A stretch of 64,000 bases of DNA from Azolla caroliniana (Eukaryota; Polypodiophyta), in contig JBHGNT010000021.1 in the NCBI GenBank assembly GCA_043228905.1, forward strand, positions 7,936,001-8,000,000, read 5' to 3'. The position numbers were made by a program, and so were the translations under genes. How positions within the stretch are numbered: position 1 is the first letter of the stretch; the number at the start of each line of letters is the position of its first letter. Below, piece after piece: positions 10,782 to 19,471 of the stretch. The notes under the pieces are model-generated. The model searched no databases. It saw only the letters and a list, made by a program, of their open reading frames with translations, and was not told the origin of the DNA.

Positions 10782-11687
10782 ACAATCCTTCCGAATGTGA
10801 CCAATCGCGTCACACCACATGCACCGCTACCCAGCCGGCGGCCTCCGGTCGCGAGGTTGTTCGCCGCTGTCTCTCCGGGCCTGTGCGATCTGCAGGTCGC
10901 GCACCATCTGTGTCAGCTCCTCCAGAGCCGCTCCTCTGGATGGGCCTCTGACCACGTCATTTGATGCCGACCCCGACTCTGGCCAGATTCGGGTCTCTTC
11001 CTTCCTACCGGCCAACATCGATACCGGCTCCTCGAGCCTCCTCCCCGGGACCGGACCTGACCCCGACGAGCTTCCGTTGCTCCAATCGCGTCGTTTGTCG
11101 AAACGGCTGCAAACCCGTTTTACCACGGCCTAGTCTGCCGTGAGCCCTTTGTCCATTTCCAATAGGGGACCCACATTTTCCTTGTTGAGCGTGTCCACCG
11201 ACTTGACAAACAGTAGTACTCGACTTGTTTCGAGCATCGTCCGGTCCAGCGTCGACAGCCGCGCGAACCGTTTTCCGAACTCCTGGAGGAGCACCGACGT
11301 GTTCCTCCCCTTTCCAGGGCTTTCCACCCACGCCATGAAGTCCCGCCTCGACAGCTGAAGCAAGTCGTCAAACCCATACTTCTCGAGGAGCTGCAGCTCA
11401 AACTCCTCCCAAGTCTAGCATCCGGCTAGCACCTCGAGCACCTCCGCGTGGATGCCCGGCGTCACCACCCGAGGGAATCCGGACAGCCACCTGTCCACCG
11501 GGATATCCCTCATGATCATTTTGGCCCGGTAAGCCTCCAAATAACTTGTGGCGTCTTTCCCTCCGAAACGGCCTATAGAGCCGACGATCGATTCAATGGC
11601 TCTGTCGAGGGTACCCGTCCCTTCACGAGCGCTCACCAGCCGGTCGACGGCCACCGCCATTGCCTCTGCTAGCTCTGATCCCCTCAT
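10782..11687 (-). pseudogene. gypsy E1 gag with zinc knuckle
   Basis: Gag starts at ATG 11687 (MRGSELAEAMAVAVDRL). It carries the capsid-like region (TSYLEAYRAKMIMRD, DFMAWVESPGKGR, RVLLFVKSVD) and a charged linker. It ends in the CCHC knuckle CMWCDAIGHIRKDC at 10782-10823. In-frame stops follow VLAGC (about 11415), GLTAD (about 11130) and RRPPAG (about 10827). The capsid part is closely matched by E2 at 52810-53649 and more distantly by G. Confidence 0.8.
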
Positions 11688-11718
11688 CTTTCGACTCCTT
11701 TGCCGCCCCGTGCACATT

Positions 11719-11732
11719 GGGTTCACCAAATA
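11719..11732 (-). promoter_or_regulatory. Probable primer binding site of gypsy E1
   Basis: Directly inside the LTR the minus strand reads TATTTGGTGAACCC. The same TTTGGTGAAC motif follows the LTR of gypsy E2 (51651-51662) and G (25907-25920). Shared position and sequence in three copies support a PBS. I could not assign the tRNA. Confidence 0.6.
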
Positions 11733-12277
11733 TGTCGCGTTGTTACGCGCGTGTGTGTAGAAGGGGCGGGACCACGGGGGTCTTGAACCGAGGAGCGAGA
11801 GAGAGAGACAGAGAGAGAGATTTGTAGATACGTGAAGTGAGAAGGAGGGATACAGAACGTAACACTTGATTCCAATAACAAGAGATTACAATGACAAGAG
11901 AATACAACTCTGATGGTTACAACTGACAAGGCGGCGATGGACCCGACACGGGGATCCTACTCACACACACAGACAGCACTCGCTTGACTCCTAGAAACAA
12001 AACAAAAGGGGCGGGGGGCGGGGGGGGGGGGGAGAGCCTCTACTGGAAGCGCACGGGCTGTCCACGAACTAGAGGCAGCGAACTCCCAACCCACAGAGAC
12101 CGACGACCGGAGGAGAAGAGAGAGCTCGGCACTCAGATCTGCAGCAGCACTTCATCCTCCCTAGCGCGATACCTGTTCATGCGCCTTTTTCTTCGATCCT
12201 CGCATCCACCCGTGTTAAGAGCCCGGTTCATGCGCCTTTTTCTTCGATTCCGCCTATGGCCGGTTTTCTTTACGACA
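11733..12277 (-). repeat. 5' LTR of gypsy E1
   Basis: The LTR is 545 bp with the same termini as the 3' copy. The middle is shortened: TTCATGCGCCTTTTTCTTCG occurs twice (12177 and 12228), suggesting deletion between short repeats. Confidence 0.85.
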
Positions 12278-14139
12278 CCGTGCCGAAGATGCCGGAACTA
12301 AATGGGCTGGCCGAGAGGATGAACCAGACCATAATGGAGAGGGTCCAGAGTATGCTGGCGCATGCAAAACTACCCAAGAAGTTTTGGGCTGAGGCACTGT
12401 CGACGGTAACATATGTGATAAACAGATCACCCTTAGTACCCTTGGACAGAGACACGCCACAGAGAGTCTCGACCGGTAAGGAAGTGTCCTACCGGCATCT
12501 GAAGGTATTCGGGTGTCTTGCGTATGTGCATGTAGCTAAGGACCGGAGAGGATAACTAGATCCGAAGACCCGGCCATGCATATTCCTCTGTTACGGCGAC
12601 GATGAGTTCGGCTACCAAGTGTGGGACCTGGTCGACAAGAAGGTATTCCAGAGTTGAGATATTATCTTCATGGAGGACAAGACGCTCGCCGACTGGGAGT
12701 CGGAGAAGAAGATAATGAACTCCGAGTCGACCGGTAAGGATCGATTCTACAATTGGAGTTGCCGAAAGGAAAGAGGGCACTCCAAAACAAGTGGGTGTAC
12801 AAGTTGAAACCGGGAGATGCCGACAACCCCCCGAGATACAAAGCCAGGATCGTGGTGAAGGGGTTCCAGCAGAAGAAGGGCGTGGACTTCGACGAGATAT
12901 TTGCCCCGGTAGTAAAGATGACCTCCATCCGGACGGTGCTAAGTATATCGGCAAGCATGGACCTCGAGGTAGAGCAGCTGGACGTGAAGACGTCATTCCT
13001 TCACGGTGACCTCGAAGAGGAGATCTACATGCAGCAACCAGAAGGATTCGTGGAGAAAGGGAAGGAGCACTTGGTTTGCCGGTTAAAGAAGAGCTTGTAC
13101 GGACTGAAGCAGGCTCCCCGACAATGGTACCGGAAGTTCGATTCCTTCATGGCCGATCAAGGGTACCACAAGACGTAGGCCGATCACTGCGTGTTTGTGA
13201 AGAAGTTCGAAGGAGGCGACTTCCTGATACTCCTTCTGTACGTGGACGACATGTTGATCGTCAGATGGAACCAAGCTAGAATACAGATGCTAAAGAAGGC
13301 TCTCAACCGAACGTTCGCGATTAAAGTCTTGGGTCCGGCAAGACAGATGTTGGGGATGCATATCATTCGGAACCGGCCAACGAAGCAACTATGGCTGTCA
13401 CTGGAGAAATACGTGACAAAGGTGCTTCAGCGGTTCAACATGTTAGAAGCGAAACTGGTCGGATCAACACTCCCGGAAAACTGTAGATTATCCGGTAAGC
13501 AAAGCTCGAAGACGAAAGCAGAGAAGGCTGATATGATGAAGGTTCCATATGCCTCTACTGTCGGGAGCTTAATGTACGCAATGGTGTGTACCCGACCGGA
13601 TATAGGATACGCAGTCGGAGTGGTGAGCCGGTTTATGAGTAATCCTAGCAAGGAGCACTGGAACGCGGTCAAATGGATACTCCGGTACTTGAAGGGCACT
13701 TCAAATATGTGTCTTCGATTCGGCTCCGGAAAACCTGAACTTGACGGTTTTACCGATTCGGACATGTCGGTTGCAGAAGACGGTTGCGTTGTCAACCACG
13801 GAGGCAGAGTACATGGCGGCTGTGGAAGCCGGCACGGAAATATTATGGATGAAGGACTTCATTGGAGAGCTCGGTATCTGGCAAGATGAATACCGGTTGT
13901 ATTGCGACAATCAAAGTGCCATCCACCTTGCTAAGAATGCGGCCTACCATTCCCGGACGAACAATATCCAACGAAGGTATCACTGGATCCGGGAAAGAGT
14001 AGATGACTAGGAGTTCGCGCTGACAAAGATCCACACAGCCGAGAACGGGTCAGATATGCTGACCAAAGCACTGATACTCGACAAGCTGGATGGATGCCGG
14101 AAGCGAATCGGACTAGTAAGACATCCCATGCCGGAGTGA
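12278..14139 (+). pseudogene. copia integrase end, RT and RNase H (A2, second half)
   Basis: The segment resumes exactly where E1 cut: VPKMPELNGLAERMNQT. It goes on to HLKVFGCLAYVHV, RT ([62 protein letters not shown] near 13230-13262) and RNase H (STTEAEYMAAVEAGTEILWMK, YCDNQSAIHLAKN). It stops at TGA 14137-14139. Breaks include TAA at 12553, TGA at 12657, a frameshift near 12745, TAG at 13176 and TAG at 14008. The catalytic residues of RT survive. Confidence 0.87.
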
Positions 14140-14149
14140 AGGGGGAGTT
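14138..14149 (+). promoter_or_regulatory. Polypurine tract of A2
   Basis: The sequence GAAGGGGGAGTT lies directly before the 3' LTR. It would prime plus-strand DNA synthesis. Confidence 0.75.
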
Positions 14150-14555
14150 TTTTAGGAAATAGGTCCCTCCGGATGGGAAGTGAGAAGAACAGTACGCCTC
14201 GGCCGAATCTAGATGTGGAGTACCTGGATACGGAAGACCCGGTGAGAACCGGATGACAAGTACCCGGCAACGGAAGACCCGGTGAGAACCGGATGACGAG
14301 TACCTGGCAAGAGCCGGATGGTGAAGACCCAGTGAGAACCGGATGACGTGTGCCCGGCAAGCGTCGGATGATGCAGGCCCGATGAGGAGTGCTCACCGGA
14401 TGAAGGGCCATATTCGTAAATATGTTGTATAAGAGTCCATCAGGGCTATATTTGTAAATAGCCGAAAAGTCATATTAGTAGAAATATGACTTAGGGAAAA
14501 ATTAGTAAAGTTGTTGTTGTCATTCTCGTTGGCGCAAGATTAGAGCGCAACAGTG

Positions 14556-14601
<46 letters not shown>

Positions 14602-14876
14602 CGAAGAGTTCGTATCTTTGTTGTAACCGCCGCCCGTGGCGAAGACAGTGAACAAGAGGTCATTGCCTCTGTGTTCATCTATTGTATATTGTTACATAGT
14701 GATAATTAGCAGTCAATGGACTGCCGTGGTTTTTTTCCCGTGTTTGGGTTTTCCACGTAAACATCCTGTGTACTCTTCTCTCCATTGTGTCGTGCATTCA
14801 TTGCCCATTTTCTATGTTTGATCCTAGACTCGGTTGTGGCTGAGGGTTGTGCTTAGGAAGCGTGTATTTCTTGTCA
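14150..14876 (+). repeat. 3' LTR of copia A2
   Basis: The LTR is 727 bp. Its first bases are TTTTAGG where TGTTAGG is expected, a point change at the terminus. It contains the tandem array (14210-14402), the conserved inverted repeat AAGTCATATT...AATATGACTT (14467-14492), and a GA run at about 14558-14596 absent from the sister LTRs at that length. Confidence 0.88.
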
Positions 14877-16590
14877 AATTCTAGCCGGATTCCCTTCGAA
14901 CAACAGTACTCCTCGAATTGCCCCCGGTATTCTCCTTCATTATCTGCTCGAACCGCCTTCAGCTTCCTACCGGTTTCTCCCTTCTAGTCTTGCGTGGACT
15001 TCCTTGAAGACGGATAATACCTGATCCTTTTTCTTCAATGGTGAGACAAACAACTTCCGGCTGTGGTCATCTATGAATGTCACAAAGTACTGCGATCTGG
15101 CATGTGACTTCGTGTCCACCTGGCACACATCGGTATGCACCAACTCCAGTGGTGCATTCCGTCTCATCAGTGGTCTTGATCGGAAGGAGGTTCAGTTTTG
15201 CTTGCCGACCAAGCAATTGGTGCACTTCTGAAGGTGCACCTCTTTCACCTCTGGAATGAGGTTGTCTTCGGCAAGTCTTCTCATCCCATTCTGGATCATG
15301 TGACACAGTCTTTTGTGCCACAGCTCACCGGCAATGTCGCATTCTACGTTTACTTCTTCCCGGTATATCCGGGCATTCATCAGGTACAATGTTTTTACCT
15401 TCCGGGCTCGAGCCACTATTAGGCTCCCTTCGCTGAACTTCATAACTCCGTCCCAAATTCTAACCATGTAGCCTTCATCATCCAACCGACCGGTTGTTAT
15501 CAGGTTCAGTTGAACCTCCGGAACGTGTTGGACATCCTTTAGCAACAACTTGCATCCGGTTGATGTCGTCAACAACACATATCCTATGCCGACAATTCAG
15601 CATGTTCCTTCATTCCCCATCTGGACACAACCATGATCTCCGGCTGTGTAGGATGAAAAGCATCTCTAGTCCGGTGTTAGGTGGAACGACGCTCCGGAAT
15701 CGACAACCCATGTTGTCTCGTTGCCGACAAGGTTTAACTCATTCTCTTCGGTAATGAGCATCAATTCTTGTTCACTTGTCGTGATTGCCGACGTTCCTTT
15801 CCAATCCGGGCCTCTCCGGTCCGAACTCTTCTTTGAATCGGTAGTGTCGGTTTCTTTCTCTTTTCGGAAATGCCGACAGTTCTTCTGGAAATGCCTCGGC
15901 TTTCCACAATAGAAGCAAGTAGGCCTCCCCCTTGACTTCGACCTCTTCCCCGATTTGTCTCGGTTTTAGGGACTCCGATACCGACCTCTTCCCCGGTTGT
16001 GGTCATTTTCCGTGACCAAGGCCTTCGGATCGGTTCCGGACTCCCGGTCCTTCCGGTGAGCTTATTCGTCTAGCAAGCTTGACTTGACTCTTGCTAAGGA
16101 CAACTGCTTTCCTTCCGGCCCAACGTGACAACTAACGTCTCCCAGCTATCCGGGAGGGAACCGAGCAGGAGCAATGCGAGTACCTCATCGTCGAGAGGTA
16201 CTTCCAACGAGATTGCTTGGTGTATTAGCCCCTGGAAGGCATTCATGTGCTCCGCCATACCGGAGCCTCACTAGCTTCCGGAATACCAAAGCCCGATTAA
16301 CGGCATTCTTGTTCTAGAACATGATGCCGATCTTCTCCAAGAGTTCATGAACCTTGCTCTCTTCATTGAAATTATTGTACAGGCTCTTGTCGATGAAGCA
16401 CTGGATGTATCCCATCGTCTTCATGTGCATCACCTCCCACACTGTGGCATCAATCTTGTCCGGTCTCTTGTCCCCGAATTGAACCGGCAACCAAAGATCT
16501 TTAACCACCAACATATCCCTCATCTTCGACTTGCACACTAAGTAGTTGGCGTCGGTGAGCTTGAACATGTCGTTGAACGATTCTTCCATT
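14877..16590 (-). pseudogene. copia C: gag, protease and integrase start
   Basis: This is the upstream half of the old element C. Gag begins at 16589 (MEESFNDMFKLTDANY) and stops early after EKIGIMF (16314). A deletion of gag sequence follows near 16265, then the zinc knuckle (15870-15911), protease (WVVDSGASFHLT-like, about 15690) and the GAG-pre-integrase region (LWHKRLCHMIQNGMRRL, CTNCLVGKQN). The integrase core breaks at A2. Stops and frameshifts are frequent, which fits with C being the oldest layer. Confidence 0.85.
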
Positions 16591-16603
16591 TCCTGTGTTG
16601 TTC

Positions 16604-16615
16604 GCTCTGATACTA
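16604..16615 (-). promoter_or_regulatory. tRNA primer binding site of copia C
   Basis: On the minus strand the site reads TAGTATCAGAGC, one change from the initiator-Met PBS TGGTATCAGAGC. It lies between the LTR end and gag. Confidence 0.75.
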
Positions 16616-16618
16616 GTT

Positions 16619-17022
16619 TGTGAAGAATAGTGTGGAATATAGCTCGGCCACAACCGAATCTTGACTCACTTCATGACAAATCAAACACAGAAATGGGAAG
16701 TAGGGAGTGAGCGCACTTACACACACAAGGAACAATAGAGGATACACAAGATGTTTACATGGAAAAATCTAATAGGGAAAAACCACGGGAGCCCACAAAC
16801 TCCAACTATCACTATATAGGAAAGGTGCAAACATAGACTTAGAGGTAACGGGTTATTTACAAATATAGCCTCAATAGGCTTACTCAAAACTTATTTACAA
16901 ATATGTCTCCTCTTCCGGTTCTCATCGGGTGTATCCGATCCGGTTTCCGGATCTCTTCCGGTTCTCACTGGGTCCTCTTCATTCATAACCGGATCCCATC
17001 CGGAGGGACTGATTTCCCAACA
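16619..17022 (-). repeat. 5' LTR of copia C
   Basis: The LTR starts TGTTGGGAAATCAGTCCCTCC at 17022 and ends CA at 16619, about 404 bp. It is a shortened version of the 725-bp A1 LTR with most of the tandem array gone. Its 3' partner lies outside the window. Its outer flank is a cut copy of repeat family T. Confidence 0.8.
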
Positions 17023-17140
17023 TGGTGGTGCCTAGAATGGCTCCACCCCCCTCCCAAGGGGGGTAAACGTTAAGGGGGAGAGAGAGAGAAATGATCATTG
17101 CATTCATTCATTCCCCATAAGGGGTTAAATAGATACAAAG
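17023..17140 (-). repeat. Family T LTR end, inverted copy, cut by copia C
   Basis: The segment is the reverse complement of the 17905-18050 block: the hairpin arm GGTGGTGCC/GGCTCCACC, a short GA run and ATGATCATTGCATTCATTC. Element C inserted a few bases from its expected CAACA terminus. Confidence 0.7.
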
Positions 17141-17169
17141 AGGTGTGAGTGAGTGACTAGGTGTGAATG

Positions 17170-17232
17170 CCAAGGGGGTTTGCACCCTTGTGTATCTACC
17201 TCTTTGTACCGGGAAATGAATGAATACAATGA

Positions 17233-17298
<66 letters not shown>

Positions 17299-17475
17299 AC
17301 ATAACGTTGAACCCCCTTGGGAGGGGGGGTGGAGCCATTCTAGGCACCACCCCCCACCCCACAATACTTCTCAACATCTTCATCATCTCTCTCACCATCA
17401 TACTCTCCATCATTTTCACTATTACACCATTACCATTCATCCTCAACCTCTACCCTAACCCTAAAACCATTAACA
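17170..17475 (+). repeat. Family T LTR end plus adjoining leader, first direct copy
   Basis: The segment has AATGAATGAATACAATGATC, a 60-bp TC microsatellite (17234-17296), the hairpin GGGGGTGGAGCC/GGCACCACCCCC (17324-17355), and a CATCATCTCTCTCACCATC leader ending CCCTAACCCTAAA. It repeats at 17920-18178. Confidence 0.75.
17234..17296. repeat. (TC)n microsatellite
   Basis: About 31 TC units are uninterrupted. Long open frames of Leu-Ser or Arg-Glu here are artefacts of the repeat. Confidence 0.95.
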
Positions 17476-17920
17476 CTTTTTCCAGAATGGGCATGGTTCC
17501 CATTCCTGGATTCCTAGAGTGTCGCATGCTTGTAGGCTTATGACATTTACTCCCGATCCACCATTGACAATTGTCCCCGCTACTTCTCGTCCTTTGATGA
17601 TGGCAGTGATTGCTGGACTGCTCGTGTCTACCATTGCCACTCCCTCTTTTGGATTTGAGAAGAATGCCAGAGCCAGAGCCAGAGCCGGTGTGGGGCTTGG
17701 TGGGGCCAATGCTTATTTTAAACCGTTGGTGAATCGGGGCACTAATTGCAACAACCAACCCAATGGTTGGATGATCTGGCATTCCCGTAGTGCCTGCCAC
17801 GTGGGGTTCTCCTGTTGCATCGTCTTTGTGGGTTCCTCCGATGTTTTCCTTTGCTCCTGTAGTTCGGTGACATTCCATTCGTTCGCTTTTTCGATCCATT
17901 ATGTGGCTTGTTTTCGGATA
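17470..17920 (-). pseudogene. Retroelement aspartic protease fragment between T repeats
   Basis: On the minus strand there is a weak retropepsin-like stretch: AIIKGREVAGTIVNGGSGVN then VISLQACDTLGIQEWEPCPF. The active-site DTGS of plant gypsy proteases appears as NGGS, so it would be inactive. Upstream is a low-complexity Gly-Ser stretch. It is probably the internal remnant of the element that owns the flanking T repeats. I cannot see RT or integrase. Confidence 0.5.
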
Positions 17921-18178
17921 TCTATTTAACCCCTTATGGGGAATGAATGAATACAATGATCATTTCTCTTTCTCTCTCTCTCTCTCTCCCCCTTAACGTT
18001 GAACCCCCTTGGGAGTGGCGGTGGAGCCATTCTAGGCACCACCCCCCACCCCACAACACTTGTCAATGCTTGTCAACATCTACATCGTCTCTCTCACCAT
18101 CATACTCTCCATCATTTTCACTATTACACCATTACCATTCATCCTCATCCTCTACCCTAACCCTAAAATCATTAACTC
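17905..18178 (+). repeat. Family T LTR end plus leader, second direct copy
   Basis: The segment starts TATTTAACCCCTTATGGGG and carries a TC run, the hairpin (18018-18047) and CCACAACA. The leader ending CCCTAACCCTAAA matches the first copy closely. The two plus-strand copies and the inverted one frame 17023-18178. Confidence 0.75.
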
Positions 18179-18181
18179 AGC

Positions 18182-18951
18182 AGTCAGAAACATTGTGGCC
18201 AACTTTTTTGCAATGTGTGCAAAATTCGCTTGATCGGCCCGTTCTCGACTTCGACCACCGTCGGTCTCCCCTCATTTTCGATTGACTATATCGTCGACTG
18301 TCGGCTTGTCCTTTTGATCATCTTTGTCAGTCGACTGATTCGGTCGAGTGATGGGCTTCTACTGACTCTTCGATGGTGAGTCCCATCGATTTTTGCCGAA
18401 TGTCTTCGGTGAGGACTTGACCGGTCGTTTCATCCAAATTTAGGATTGGTCGGCTATTAGCGTATGTCGTGCAAAATACCTCCCAACTCATCGGCAAGCT
18501 TGATAGGAGGGCTAGGGCTTTCACTTCTTCTTCGAAGTTGATCCCTTGTGAGGAGAGTTCTGTCAACACCCGCGGAAGATGTTGATGTGGGAGGTGGCCA
18601 GATTGGTCTCTCTCATCTTCATGTTGAACAATTGTTTGATCAAAATCAGTTTTGAAGATGAGGACTTTTTCTCGTACACGGCTTGTAGTTTCTCCCATAG
18701 GGAGAACGTTGTCATCTCTTTTGCCATGCTAAAGTAGATTTTTTGGCTAGGTGCATTCGAATGGTGGAGTGTGCAATTTTGTCCATTGATCTCCACTCAC
18801 TGGCTGATATTGAAGCAGGCTTTTCGGAGTGTTGAATGGTCTCGATCTGTCTTCAAATAATCAATACGTCCTACATCATCTCCTTCCATAGGGCAAAGTT
18901 TTTGTCATCAAGTTTTCGGATTTCAACTCCTGTACTGGATGTTGATGCCAT
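18182..18951 (-). pseudogene. copia family B gag (B5)
   Basis: Gag begins at ATG 18951 (MASTSSTGVEIRKLDDKNFA). It continues with LWEKLQAVYEKKSSSSKLIL and KALALLSSLPMSWEVF, typical of UBN2 gag. It ends in a zinc knuckle (FCTHCKKVGHNVSDC) at about 18182-18224. Stops after KEMM and DVLII and two frame changes make it a pseudogene. It is joined directly to repeat T at 18180, so the rest of the element is lost. Confidence 0.8.
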
Positions 18952-19032
18952 GATTCTCTCGGAAGTGAGATTTACTAACCTGGTCTTTTCTTTCAGCCTT
19001 TTCTATTGTCTATTGCCGCTGAGCAATAGATC

Positions 19033-19044
19033 TCTCTGATACTA
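19033..19044 (-). promoter_or_regulatory. tRNA primer binding site of B5
   Basis: The minus strand reads TAGTATCAGAGA, a degenerate initiator-Met PBS, between the LTR and gag. Confidence 0.7.
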
Positions 19045-19046
19045 GT

Positions 19047-19323
19047 TGATGGTGAATATGTATGCGGAAGCATATGAGAACTTGTCTATGCTTACTAAGA
19101 AGACAACACAAAATGGAAGGAGGCGAAGACTTACACAGAATCACGCTTTAATGGAAAGCTTTATTACATTCTCTCTCTCTCTCTCTCTGAGATTCCATAA
19201 TATATGATCAAGAGTTACTCTTTACAACGTGAGGTTATTGCTTATATACTAAGCCCTAACTATGTGGACGAGTTCACAATCAGATGGATACAAGATCGAA
19301 GGAGTCGGCCTTTTATGCCAACA
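19047..19323 (-). repeat. copia family B LTR shared by two partial elements
   Basis: The LTR starts TGTTGGCATAAAAGG (19323) and ends CA (19047), 277 bp, with a GA run. Upstream on the same strand is the 3' end of pol of B1. Downstream are a PBS and gag of B5. One LTR between two internal regions is the form left by tandem insertion or unequal recombination. Confidence 0.75.
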
Positions 19324-19471
19324 CCTTGCTGTCGCGGTATTGGCGCCCCTCGACCCATCAGCTCTTCCGTGTCGGCGTCGGCTTTAATTGCCTCCTTGTT
19401 TGCTTAGCCTCTGTGTAATTTGGCTCATCCAAATCACCTTTCATGATCGAATTGGTTGGTTCTGATTCGTT

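Larger units (their letters stand above)
5934..12277 (-). mobile_element. Ty3/gypsy LTR retrotransposon E1 nested in A2
   Basis: The element lies on the minus strand with LTRs at both ends that start TGTCG and end CGACA. It is flanked by CCGT at 5930-5933 and 12278-12281 (five bases, ACCGT, if the final A is shared). Joining the flanks restores the copia integrase frame RLEFT-VPKMPELNG. The order gag, protease, RT, RNase H, integrase is that of Metaviridae. It is the only gypsy copy in the window with a complete RT core. Confidence 0.92.
3656..14876 (+). mobile_element. Ty1/copia LTR retrotransposon A2, complete ends, split by a gypsy element
   Basis: Both ends are visible: TGTTAGGAAACAGG at 3656 and ...TTGTCA at 14876. 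They are flanked by the 5-bp direct duplication AATTC at 3651-3655 and 14877-14881. Removing A2 restores the integrase frame of element C, which is direct proof of insertion. Of its 11.2 kb, 6344 bp is the later gypsy insertion E1 (5934-12277), leaving a copia of about 4.9 kb. The layout is LTR, PBS, gag, protease, integrase, [E1], integrase, RT, RNase H, polypurine tract, LTR. Confidence 0.93.

Noticed and set aside
17220-17543. 107- and 101-codon Ser-Leu frames
   Set aside because: They are translations of the TC microsatellite.
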